The position numbers and the translations under genes were made by a program. Positions 53,809 to 61,573 of a stretch of 64,000 nt of DNA are shown piece by piece; positions within the stretch are counted from its first letter, which is position 1; every line of letters begins with the position of its first letter. Below the pieces are notes generated by a model that was given only the letters and a program-made list of their open reading frames with translations, ran no database searches and was not told where the DNA came from. The DNA comes from Rhizobium sp. 11515TR (GTDB taxonomy: Bacteria > Pseudomonadota > Alphaproteobacteria > Rhizobiales > Rhizobiaceae): positions 682,001 to 746,000 of the forward strand of contig NZ_CP022999.1 of assembly GCF_002277895.1 (NCBI RefSeq). The letters are read 5' to 3'.

Positions 53809-54942
53809 CTATAGCGCACTCAATGAGAAACGTCCCTCATTTATTGCGCGGGGTATCGGATCGGGGCGACCGCAACTACTGTGGATTGCAACCACCGAAC
53901 GCGATTGCGCCGAACGCTCGAATGCCGTCATCACCTCAAGGGCGTGGAAAGCCAGTTCCGACGATACCCGATGCTGGCGTTCCGAGCGAAGGGAATCCAC
54001 CATCTCCGCCGCGCCCAATCCGCGCAGGCCGAGATGACCTGGCACACCTTCCGTATAAGGGTGATCGACGGGGATTTCCCTCCACGCATCGTCACCATCG
54101 CGAAATATCTCGACCTTGCCGCTGAAATTGTTCGGATCCGGCGTCACCATAGTGCCTTCCGAGCCGTAAAGCTCGATCTGATTGTGCTTATGTTTGATGA
54201 CATCGAAGCTGGTGGCAATGGTGACGGTCGCACCGCTATGGAACTCCATAACACCAGTCAGATGGGTCGGCACCAGTACCTTGATCGTCTCGCCGCGACG
54301 CGGATCGGTCTTCACCGTGCGTTCGATGCGGGTGATCTTCGCAGTGCCGAAGACCTCGCGCACAGGGCCGAGTAAGGCGATGAGGTTCGTCACGTAGTAC
54401 GGACCGACATCGAGCATCGGCCCGCCGCCGCGGCCATAGAAGAAGGCTGGGTTGGGATGCCAATGCTCATGACCCGGCAACAGCAGCATGGCGGTGGCCG
54501 AAATCGTCTTGCCGATGCGCCCTTCATCGAGCAAGCGCCGTGTCAACTGGTGACCGCCGCCGAGGAAGGTGTCGGGAGCGCAACCGAGCCGCAGGTCTGC
54601 TGCCCGCGCGATGGCCATCAACTCCTCCGACTCGGCCATGGAGACGCCAAGCGGCTTCTCCGAATAGACATGCTTGCCGGCAAGCAGCGCCTTCTTGCTG
54701 ATGGCATAATGCGAGACCGGGGTCGTCAGGTTGATGATGAGGCCGATTTCCGGATCGGAAAGCATCGTATCGAGCGCAACGGCCTCTATACCGAACTGCT
54801 CGGCGAGCTTGCGGGCAGGCTCCTGATAAAGATCGTAAACAGACTTCACGCGAATGAAATCAAACATATGGAGGGTCGCGACATAGGTGGCACTGATATT
54901 GCCGGCGCCGACAATGCCGACTTTCATGGGTTCGTTGTTCAT
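53809..54942 (-). CDS. Gfo/Idh/MocA-family oxidoreductase
   Basis: This 377-residue NAD(P)-dependent dehydrogenase has the Rossmann start VGIVGAGNISATYVATLHMF and the EKP motif in KHVYSEKPLGVSMAE. The downstream domain has GRGGGPMLDVGPYYVTNLIA, where Asp and the Tyr-rich region replace the common DxxxH. Family enzymes oxidise sugars, cyclitols or glycosides at a ring carbon. With the TIM-barrel isomerase 10 bases upstream, it suggests oxidation then isomerisation or epimerisation of an imported sugar, as in inositol-like and 3-keto-glycoside pathways. ATG at 54942 or 54927. Confidence 0.92.
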   Translation of the reverse strand: MNNEPMKVGIVGAGNISATYVATLHMFDFIRVKSVYDLYQEPARKLAEQFGIEAVALDTMLSDPEIGLIINLTTPVSHYAISKKALLAGKHVYSEKPLGVSMAESEELMAIARAADLRLGCAPDTFLGGGHQLTRRLLDEGRIGKTISATAMLLLPGHEHWHPNPAFFYGRGGGPMLDVGPYYVTNLIALLGPVREVFGTAKITRIERTVKTDPRRGETIKVLVPTHLTGVMEFHSGATVTIATSFDVIKHKHNQIELYGSEGTMVTPDPNNFSGKVEIFRDGDDAWREIPVDHPYTEGVPGHLGLRGLGAAEMVDSLRSERQHRVSSELAFHALEVMTAFERSAQSRSVVAIHSSCGRPDPIPRAINEGRFSLSAL

Positions 54943-54952
54943 TGGCTTGCCT

Positions 54953-55882
54953 TTAGGAAATGGTGATATCGAGTTCGGCGGCAGCAGTGCGCAGATAGCT
55001 CATGCCACGGCGCATCTCGTCATCGAATTCCGGCGTCGCTTCGCGGAAATGGGTCCAATGCGATGCACCCGGCGCATCTTCCAGCTCCAGCGTGATCGGG
55101 CCGGAATAGCCGATGGTCTTGAGTGCCGCGAAAATCGCCTTCCAATCGATCTTGCCGCGCCCCGGGCGCCAATGGGCGTTGGTGTGCCCTTCATTATCGG
55201 AAAAATGCGTATTGAAGATCCGATCGCTGAGCGCCAGCACGACGTAATGCGGCATGTCGCCAGCCGGAAAGAGATGGCTCGGATCGAAGTTCAGGCCGAG
55301 ATTGGCGGCACCGGTGCGCTCGATCAGCCGCAGCATGCCTTGACCGGAGCTGACCCAGCGATAGGGATGCGGCTCGATCGCGACCTTGAGATCCCCAGCA
55401 GCGGCAATCTCGCAAGCTCGGGCAAAACCCTCGACTACGGCATTATACTCACCCGTCCAATCCCATTGCGGTTCGACCGCCGCGCCCCACTCCTGCGAGA
55501 TCGGCCTCTGCAGGATCGGCCTGACCTCGGACTGAAACGGATAGGGCGTCATGCTGGTGACGATCGGCGTGCCGATTGCGGCCGCGACTTCCATGCCGCG
55601 CTGGTAGCCATCCAGGTCGACTGTCGAAACGGCAGCATTTGCGGCGCGGCTGAAGGGTAGATTGAAGAAGAAGTTGGTGAGCACCAGCCCCTCTCCATCA
55701 GCAATCTGCTTCAACTCGTGGATGGTTTCGGGCGTATAGTAGCTCAACATGTCCACCGACCAGGCGGTGAGCTCAAAGCCCTTGCAGCCTGCCGCGGCGA
55801 GCCGCCGCAACGGCGCCTGATACGGCGGGTTCCAATTGAAGGTCCAAATAGGCGATCCGAAAAAAAGCGATCCGTCGCTCAC
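54953..55882 (-). CDS. TIM-barrel sugar isomerase/epimerase
   Basis: This protein of about 309 residues is from the xylose-isomerase-like AP-endonuclease-2 family. It contains SPIWTFNWNPPYQAPLRRLA, the Glu-rich strand KGFELTAWSVD, metal-site segments LKVAIEPHPYRWVSSG and GLNFDPSHLFPAGDM, then NTHFSDNEGHTNAHWRPG and GPITLELEDAPG. GTG at 55882 is chosen because GGGAGG lies 6 bases before it on the minus strand; an ATG at 56020 would run back through an operator-like palindrome. It is the first structural gene of the operon. Confidence 0.88.
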   Translation of the reverse strand: MSDGSLFFGSPIWTFNWNPPYQAPLRRLAAAGCKGFELTAWSVDMLSYYTPETIHELKQIADGEGLVLTNFFFNLPFSRAANAAVSTVDLDGYQRGMEVAAAIGTPIVTSMTPYPFQSEVRPILQRPISQEWGAAVEPQWDWTGEYNAVVEGFARACEIAAAGDLKVAIEPHPYRWVSSGQGMLRLIERTGAANLGLNFDPSHLFPAGDMPHYVVLALSDRIFNTHFSDNEGHTNAHWRPGRGKIDWKAIFAALKTIGYSGPITLELEDAPGASHWTHFREATPEFDDEMRRGMSYLRTAAAELDITIS

Positions 55883-55981
55883 GTCATCCTCCCTTGCAAT
55901 GCGTGGAGCCGCTCGCGACGAGACCTCCACGCCTGAACAATGTGCCTTGCCGATGAGCCTCCTCGCTCGGAAATCGACAAT

Positions 55982-55995
55982 TCGTAACGTTACGA
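55982..55995. promoter_or_regulatory. LacI-type operator, proximal copy
   Basis: TCGTAACGTTACGA is a perfect 14-base palindrome with the central CG-type step of LacI-family operators. It lies 99 bases before the first structural gene and 74 bases from a second longer copy. Binding by the adjacent LacI regulator is inferred. Confidence 0.75.
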
Positions 55996-56068
55996 TTATG
56001 GAAAAGAAAGAGGCTGTCAATCAGCTATTTCCTGGCCGATTAGCGTTTCAATGTTGCTCAATCTACAA

Positions 56069-56086
56069 ATTCGTAACGTTACGAAT
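56069..56086. promoter_or_regulatory. LacI-type operator, distal copy
   Basis: ATTCGTAACGTTACGAAT is a perfect 18-base palindrome that includes the whole 14-base core of the proximal copy. It lies between the LacI gene end (56128) and the operon. Two identical cores about 87-88 bases apart centre to centre would allow looping. Confidence 0.8.
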
Positions 56087-56127
56087 ATCTTCTCGGCGCC
56101 TGCTCATCCTGCAAGTAGCAATATTTT

Positions 56128-57216
56128 TTAAGCGTGACGTGACTGGCTTTGATGATCGACGAAGGCGGCTCGGACGACTTCGCGCAGATCGGCCGGATTT
56201 TCGCCGCCGATCGCCCGATGCAGGAAGGCGGCCAATCGCTCGCCTATGGCATGGTTCGAATAGTGAAAGGTACTCAAAGGCGGGTTGAAGAAATCGGGTA
56301 GCGCGGTGCCGCCATAGGTAATCAGCGCGAAATCCCTGCCGGCCTGCCGCCCGGCATCGCGCAGACCGGCGAGGAAACCTAGCGCAGCCTCCTCGCTGGC
56401 GACGAAGGCGGCCGTCGCTGCCGGATTCTGCGCTGCTATGAGCTCTGCCATCCCGCGACCGTTGTCGGGTGTGGCCGTGGTGAAATGGATGCTATCATCA
56501 GGCACATCGAGGTGATGCTCGGCAAAAGTCCTGCGCCACCCTCTTACGAATTGCAGGCTATAGGTGAATTGCTGGCTAGGCGCGATCAGCAGCGGCCTCT
56601 GATGGCCGGCATCGAGCAGGAGGCGTGCAGCCTCTGCGCCGATCAGTTCATGATCGAGATCGATGCTCGGATGAACGCTCAAGAGCTCCGTCCGCCCGAA
56701 GGTGACGAAAGGCATGCCGACTTCAAGCAGATATTTGACGCGATCGTCCTGTGGTGTCGTATGCGTGATGATGATGCCGTCGACCGATCCCTCCTCGACG
56801 ATATCGCGCACCGTCGCGAGTGGATCATCTGCCTGGAGCTGCGGGACGATCGTCGTTCGGTACCCTCGCGCCTTCATATAGCGCGAAGCGCCTTCGATCA
56901 GCGAGGCAACGACAATGTTCATCTCGCCCTCGCGCCCGAAAGGCAGCACGATGCCGATGGCGTGGGTTTTGCCGGTGCGCAGATTGATGCCGCCGAGATT
57001 GGGACGATAGCCAAGCTCGCCCGCAACGCGCTTGACCAGTTCGATGGTCTCGCGATTGACCTCTGGGCCTTCCTTGAGGGCACGGCTGACCGTCGTGACC
57101 GAAAGACCGAGAGCTGTCGCCACGGTCCGCAAGGTCACGCGCTGACCTACTTCGCGACGCAAGCCGCGTCCTGCCGTCAATCCCTGCACTTTCGACAAAT
57201 CATTCCGCTCCGCCAT
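56128..57216 (-). CDS. LacI-family transcriptional regulator
   Basis: This 362-residue regulator has an N-terminal LacI helix-turn-helix (VTLRTVATALGLSVTTVSRA, LKEGPEVNRETIELVKRVAG, ELGYRPN) and a periplasmic-binding-protein-like effector domain (GIVLPFGREGEMNIVVASLI, PFVTFGRTELLSVHPSIDLD, FVASEEAALGFLAGL). The N-terminal 25 residues before the helix-turn-helix are longer than usual, and later starts are possible. It lies upstream of the sugar operon in the same direction, with the two operator palindromes between. Confidence 0.92.
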   Translation of the reverse strand: MAERNDLSKVQGLTAGRGLRREVGQRVTLRTVATALGLSVTTVSRALKEGPEVNRETIELVKRVAGELGYRPNLGGINLRTGKTHAIGIVLPFGREGEMNIVVASLIEGASRYMKARGYRTTIVPQLQADDPLATVRDIVEEGSVDGIIITHTTPQDDRVKYLLEVGMPFVTFGRTELLSVHPSIDLDHELIGAEAARLLLDAGHQRPLLIAPSQQFTYSLQFVRGWRRTFAEHHLDVPDDSIHFTTATPDNGRGMAELIAAQNPAATAAFVASEEAALGFLAGLRDAGRQAGRDFALITYGGTALPDFFNPPLSTFHYSNHAIGERLAAFLHRAIGGENPADLREVVRAAFVDHQSQSRHA

Positions 57217-57421
57217 GACGGGGCGAGAATGCCCGCAGGCGGGTGACGATGCAAGCGCAGGCTGCGATCAAAGTCGACAAGGGAGAAGCTCGTGTTTAGG
57301 CTGTTATCCGATAGTATCACGCGACATCAGGGCACAACCCTGAGCATCTATATTCAGCCGGCATTCAGAAAGGCAATTTTAAGGTGCATATCGTTAGCCA
57401 TTCTATTATTAGGGGAAACTC

Positions 57422-57571
57422 ATGGACAAATATACCAAAACCGTTTTGACAATCATCGCCGTCGCGCTCGCGGCAATCGCGATCCAAAACACAATCACGC
57501 CGGCACAAGCCGTCGGTGGCGGCTGCGGTACCGAGACCTACCGGCCCTGCTATGTAAAGCTGGTGAACTAA
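57422..57571 (+). CDS. Small exported protein with two Cys (49 residues)
   Basis: The ATG at 57422 is preceded by AGGGGAAA and opens a 49-residue frame. The N-terminus is a signal-anchor or Sec signal (KTVLTIIAVALAAIAIQN) with a possible cleavage near AQAVGG. The short mature part contains GGCGTETYRPCYVKLVN with two Cys that could form a disulfide. Many rhizobia encode proteins with this layout of unknown role. A perfect 11-bp hairpin follows 10 bases after the stop. Confidence 0.75.
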   Translation: MDKYTKTVLTIIAVALAAIAIQNTITPAQAVGGGCGTETYRPCYVKLVN

Positions 57572-57581
57572 AGCGGATTCA

Positions 57582-57608
57582 GATTTTAGGTCGAACAGAC
57601 CTAAAATC
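57582..57608. terminator. Perfect 11-bp hairpin after the small exported-protein gene
   Basis: GATTTTAGGTC-gaaca-GACCTAAAATC forms an 11-bp stem with a five-base loop. The AAAAT/ATTTT ends can act as U-tract in both directions. It probably ends the 57422-57571 transcript and may belong to a dispersed repeat family. Confidence 0.65.
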
Positions 57609-57671
57609 AGCCGGCTCTAGCGCAACCACTGCTGCCCCTGGGATACCTCGGGCAGCTTTTATCCCAGCCGA

Positions 57672-58463
57672 TTATGAATCAGCGCCTTTTCGCGCAGCCT
57701 GAATGGCCGTGCGGGCGCCGGCGCGCAGTTGCGCCGTTTCCGTGCCGGCGATGACCAGATCGAGGCCAAGCTTCAGATATTCCCCAGCGCGTGCGCCATC
57801 GCCGCCGAAGGCACAGATTACCTTGCCATGGGCGCGGCAGCGTGCCAGCGCGGTTGCGAGCGCCTGATCGATCGCGGCGCTATCGGGTGCAAGACGGGCG
57901 CCGTTCGAAAGCGCGATGGAAAGATCGGACGGGCCGACGAAGATACCATCGATGCCGTCGACTGCGAGAATCTCGTCGATCGCATCGAGCGCCATGTGGG
58001 TTTCCACCATGGCGATGGTAGCGGTCAGGCTGTTGGCGCTCTGCAGATAATCTTCAGCTGGCAGGCCGAAATGATTGAGCGCCAGCGATGGCCCCCAGCT
58101 CCGCTCGCCGAGCGGCGGATATTTCGTCGCTTGCACCAAGGCGCGCGCATCATCGGCAGAATTGATCATCGGCGCGATAATGGCGGAGGCGCCGGCATCG
58201 AGAAGGCGCGAGGCAGAAGCAAAATCGCCGACGGGAATGCGGGCAATCGCCGGCTTGCCGGCCAGGCGCACATAGGCGATCCCGTTGGCGGCGGACTCCA
58301 TGTTCCACATGCCATGCTGCATATCGAGCACAATAGTATCGAAATCTTCCTGAGCCAGATGGTTGACGAGCATCGGATCAGGAATACCGACCCAGCCGGA
58401 GATCATGCCGCCATTCTCGCGGCGCTCCAGGCGTCCGGCAAAACCGTTCATGTCAGTCGTCAT
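57672..58463 (-). CDS. HpcH/HpaI-family aldolase
   Basis: This 263-residue TIM-barrel protein carries GMISGWVGIPDPMLVNHLAQ, EDFDTIVLDMQHGMWNMESA, SAIIAPMINSADDARALVQA and the acid residues in IAMVETHMALDAIDEILA and GIFVGPSDLSIALS. Such class-II aldolases cleave 2-oxo-3-deoxy or 2,4-dihydroxy acids to pyruvate and an aldehyde. RhmA-type members act on 2-keto-3-deoxy-rhamnonate, which would fit a rhamnose region, but this is inference. The nearest ribosome-like site is GAGGAAAG. Confidence 0.9.
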   Translation of the reverse strand: MTTDMNGFAGRLERRENGGMISGWVGIPDPMLVNHLAQEDFDTIVLDMQHGMWNMESAANGIAYVRLAGKPAIARIPVGDFASASRLLDAGASAIIAPMINSADDARALVQATKYPPLGERSWGPSLALNHFGLPAEDYLQSANSLTATIAMVETHMALDAIDEILAVDGIDGIFVGPSDLSIALSNGARLAPDSAAIDQALATALARCRAHGKVICAFGGDGARAGEYLKLGLDLVIAGTETAQLRAGARTAIQAARKGADS

Positions 58464-58800
58464 CGTCTTTCCTCACCTATCAAGACCCGGCCCCATTTTT
58501 GGAGCTCGCCTCAACCGCCAAATCACGGCGAGCCGTTGCAATCGACAATACTCAATTCCCATTGCCGAGCCACTCGAAAGTGCACATGCGACTGATACAA
58601 GTCGACAAAGCACGACCTCGACCATCGTCGGTTGCCGTGCATAAGGGTGATTTCAAATCTGCCAGACGACCATGACAAATATCCAGCTATTTGGGTCGGT
58701 TCGTCACGCTCGCAAGGCGGCCAAGGCGTGAGTGAAGACGAGAGATGCCGACAGGCCGACGGCATCTCTCCTCCGCGGGATCTCGCCGGCTCCTTATCGC
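58464..58800. other. Intergenic region between aldolase and VOC genes
   Basis: This 337-base interval includes the aldolase promoter on the minus strand and trailing sequence of the VOC gene. No gene, strong hairpin or repeat was recognised. Confidence 0.5.
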
Positions 58801-59199
58801 TCAGCGATCAGCAAAACGCTGCTTCGCAAAGTCCGTAACAGGCGTGTAGAGGCTGATGAGCGTTCCCTCGGGATCGCGGATCTGCCCTGCCCGGTTGCCC
58901 CAGGGCATCAGCTTCGGTTCGTGCACGACCTCTACCTTGTCCTTCAACCTTGCGAATTCGGCATCGACATCGTCGACCTGGAATTCGATAACAAGCGATC
59001 GGTTGACGCCGGGTTCGGCACTGCCCTCCTTGAACAGGGCGACAGTCTCGGCGCTTCCGATCGCGAGCGTCGCCGAGGAGGTGACGATCTCGGCAAAGAC
59101 CGGCGCCAGCCACTCCGCAGCCTGACCCGTGACCATCTCATAAAAGCCGACCATTTTCCTGATGTCTGAAGCGATCAGACGCGTGGATGCCAGTTTCAT
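58801..59199 (-). CDS. VOC/glyoxalase-bleomycin-resistance fold protein
   Basis: This 132-residue protein begins MKLASTRLIASDIRKMVGFY and has the two beta-alpha-beta modules of the vicinal-oxygen-chelate fold. These are VTGQAAEWLAPVFAEIVTSS in the first, and LVIEFQVDDVDAEFARLKDK, PWGNRAGQIRDPEGTLISLY in the second. The metal ligands include Glu in VIEFQ and probably Glu in DPEGT. AAGGAG lies 6 bases before the ATG at 59199; an ATG at 59214 overlaps that site. It diverges from a WYL regulator that may control it. Confidence 0.88.
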   Translation of the reverse strand: MKLASTRLIASDIRKMVGFYEMVTGQAAEWLAPVFAEIVTSSATLAIGSAETVALFKEGSAEPGVNRSLVIEFQVDDVDAEFARLKDKVEVVHEPKLMPWGNRAGQIRDPEGTLISLYTPVTDFAKQRFADR

Positions 59200-59301
59200 C
59201 GAATGCTCCTTCAAAAGGCCGGCCGAACATATCGTTGGCGGCTCGAAGGCTCTTGTTGCATAAGGCTGTTGCCACCATACTGGCAGCAGGAGTCAGCAGG
59301 A

Positions 59302-60012
59302 ATGCGTCGCGCCGACCGTTTGTTTCAGATCATACAGATATTGCGCCGGTCGAGCCGGCCGGTGACCGCTGCCGCGCTGGCGGATGAGCTCGAAGTCTCC
59401 AAGCGCACGGTCTATCGCGACGTCGCCGATCTGATGAGTCAACGCGTTCCGATCGAGGGTGAGGCCGGTTTTGGATATCTCCTCTCACCGGGCTACGAAA
59501 TGCCGCCGCTCATGCTGACGCCCGAGGAGATTGAGGCCGTCGTCCTCGGAACACAATGGGTTGCGGGCCGTGCCGACAAGACCCTTGCCAATGCCGCACG
59601 CGATGTGGTTGCCAAGATCACCGCCATCGTGCCCGAGCACCTGCGTCCCTTCATCCTTGAGCCGAGCGTCGGCGCCAAGCCGCTTCTTCAGGAAGCCGAA
59701 GAGGAAAACATCGACCTGCTCATGCTGCGGGCGGCAATCCGCGAAGGGCGAAAACTTCGGCTGCGTTATCGGTCGGATGCGGGCGCGGAAAGTACAAGGA
59801 TCGTCTGGCCCGTCATCCTCGGCTATTCCGACACCAGCCGCATTCTGGTGGCCTGGTGCGAGCTACGCCAAGGCTTCCGGCATTTCCGCACGGAGCGGAT
59901 TACAGAGGCCGATATCCTCAATGAAGGTCATGGCCTGCGGCCAGGCGAGCTTCGCCGCCGCTGGGCAGCCTGGCGAGAGGCAGAACTTCAGCAATCTCAG
60001 CAGAAAGCCTAG
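59302..60012 (+). CDS. YafY-type HTH/WYL-domain regulator
   Basis: This 236-residue regulator has an N-terminal DeoR-like HTH (ADRLFQIIQILRRSSRPVTA, ALADELEVSKRTVYRDVADL) and a C-terminal WYL domain. In the latter, LRYRSDAGAESTRIVWPVIL replaces the classic W-Y-L with W-P-V, and RHFRTERITEADILNEG follows. The start at 59302 gives the usual MRRADRLFQI opening. WYL proteins respond to ligands or single-stranded DNA. It diverges from the VOC gene 102 bases away, which is the common pairing for this family in rhizobia. Confidence 0.9.
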   Translation: MRRADRLFQIIQILRRSSRPVTAAALADELEVSKRTVYRDVADLMSQRVPIEGEAGFGYLLSPGYEMPPLMLTPEEIEAVVLGTQWVAGRADKTLANAARDVVAKITAIVPEHLRPFILEPSVGAKPLLQEAEEENIDLLMLRAAIREGRKLRLRYRSDAGAESTRIVWPVILGYSDTSRILVAWCELRQGFRHFRTERITEADILNEGHGLRPGELRRRWAAWREAELQQSQQKA

Positions 60013-60054
60013 GTATCGGGTGCTGACATCATTAGCCACCAGCACCCGATCATC

Positions 60055-61347
60055 TCAGATGATCCCGCCACCGCCAGCAACGGAAGCCGGACGCTCGGCG
60101 GCGACTTTGTTGCGATAACCGCTCGCCCTGTAGGTGGCGACCGGATCGATGGCGCCGCCGGCGCGACGGCGGGCTTCGGCCAGGATCGGCTCGACATCGG
60201 CGCGATAGGCGCGCTTCAGTGTTTCCGACGCCATCAGCGCGTCATTCGCATCCTGATAGCCGTCCAGCGCCTTACGATCGACAATCAGCGCCTGTGCGTA
60301 GGCGCGGCGGATCTCGTTGGCGCTGGAAATCAGGCTTTCGATGGGGTCCGTGACGTTGTGCGACTGGTCGATCATATGCGCCGGATTGAAGTCGTTGACC
60401 CCGCGCCGTTCGGCATCGACCAGCTCGTTGAAGACGAGGAACAGGCGGTAGGGCTCGATGGCGCCGGCATCGAGATCGTCGTCGCCATACTTGGAATCGT
60501 TGAAATGGAAACCGCCGAGCTTGCCGAATTGGATGAGGCGCGCGACGATCATCTCGATATTGGTATTCGGCGCGTGGTGACCGAGATCGACGAGGCACTG
60601 CGCCTTTGGGCCAAGTGTCTGCGCGATCAGATAGTTGGTGCCCCAGTCTTGCACGACCGTGGAATAGAAGGCCGGCTCATACATCTTGTGCTCTGAAAAC
60701 AGCCGCCAGTCATCCGGCAGCGCCTTGTAGATGTCGGTCATGGCGGCGAGATAGCGCTCGAAGGCCTTGGTGAAATTGGTCTGGCCGGGGAAGTTCGAGC
60801 CGTCGCCGATCCACACCGTCAGCGCCTTCGAGCCGAGCGCCTTGCCGATTTCGATGCATTCGATGTTGTGCTCGACGGCCTGGGTGCGGGTCGCAGCATC
60901 GACGTGGCTCAGCGAACCGAACTTGTAGGAATGGGCCTGACCGGGCGCATCGGAAAAGGTGTTGGAGTTCATGGCGTCAAAGCCGAGGCCGAGTGCATCG
61001 CCTTTCGACTTCAATTCCCTCGCATCGGCCTTGTCCCAAGGAATGTGCAGCGAAACCCTTGGTGTTGCCCGCGTCAGCTGCTGAATGACGGCGCAATCAT
61101 CAAGCTTATCGAAGATGCCGCGTGGCTCGCCGGTGCCGGGGAAACGGGCAAAGCGCGTGCCGCCGGTGCCAACGCCCCAGGACGGAACGGCAACGAAGAA
61201 TTCTGAAACTTTTTTGGTGACGGCTTCGATATCGATGCCGCGGCGGGCGAGCGTGGCACCGAGCGCCTCATAATCGGATTTCAGCGCGGCGACACGCTTG
61301 TCATTTTCCTCAGCGACCAGATCGGGCGCGATCCTGTATTCGGCCAT
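60055..61347 (-). CDS. rhaI: L-rhamnose isomerase (RhaI family)
   Basis: This 430-residue enzyme converts L-rhamnose to L-rhamnulose. It has the P. stutzeri-type pattern of VPSWGVGTGGTRFARFPGTG, FDAMNSNTFSDAPGQAHSYK, LTVWIGDGSNFPGQTNF, the metal Glu in FSEHKMYEPAFYSTVVQD, LVDLGHHAPNTNIEMIVARL and FHFNDSKYGDDDLDAGA. ATG at 61347 is used because GGGAGG precedes it on the minus strand; a longer frame to 61692 only crosses the repeat element. The gene follows rhaD, with a mosaic repeat in the 226-base gap. Confidence 0.96.
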   Translation of the reverse strand: MAEYRIAPDLVAEENDKRVAALKSDYEALGATLARRGIDIEAVTKKVSEFFVAVPSWGVGTGGTRFARFPGTGEPRGIFDKLDDCAVIQQLTRATPRVSLHIPWDKADARELKSKGDALGLGFDAMNSNTFSDAPGQAHSYKFGSLSHVDAATRTQAVEHNIECIEIGKALGSKALTVWIGDGSNFPGQTNFTKAFERYLAAMTDIYKALPDDWRLFSEHKMYEPAFYSTVVQDWGTNYLIAQTLGPKAQCLVDLGHHAPNTNIEMIVARLIQFGKLGGFHFNDSKYGDDDLDAGAIEPYRLFLVFNELVDAERRGVNDFNPAHMIDQSHNVTDPIESLISSANEIRRAYAQALIVDRKALDGYQDANDALMASETLKRAYRADVEPILAEARRRAGGAIDPVATYRASGYRNKVAAERPASVAGGGGII

Positions 61348-61400
61348 TCTTTCCTCCCAATGCGTTATTCGAAATATCGGCGTCTCGATCAGCTTATTCC

Positions 61401-61560
61401 CTCTTCTCCCCCGCGGGGAGAAGATGCCCAACGGGCAGATGAGGGGGAAGTGAAGAGCATAGCAATTCACATCTTGAGCGTAAGCGAAAGATAGAACTGC
61501 ATTTTCCGCGGTCCCCCTCATCCGACCCTTCGGGCCACCTTCTCCCCGGTGGGGAGAAGG
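61401..61560. repeat. Mosaic palindromic element between rhaD and rhaI
   Basis: Two arms face each other: CTCTTCTCCCCCGCGGGGAGAAG... at 61401-61452 (given in two parts, CTCTTCTCCCCC then GCGGGGAGAAG) and CCCCTCATCCGACCCTTCGG... to GGGGAGAAGG at 61513-61560. The second arm in reverse complement matches 15358-15400 almost base for base (CCTTCTCCCC-nn-GGGGAGAAGG, GTGGCCCGAAGGGTC, GATGAGG). It is therefore the same family as the nirD-nasA element. Confidence 0.85.
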
Positions 61561-61573
61561 AAAAATGCAGCCG

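Noticed and set aside
58523..58765. 80-codon minus-strand frame in the aldolase-VOC gap
   Set aside because: No ribosome site and low-complexity composition; it looks like chance in GC-rich DNA.
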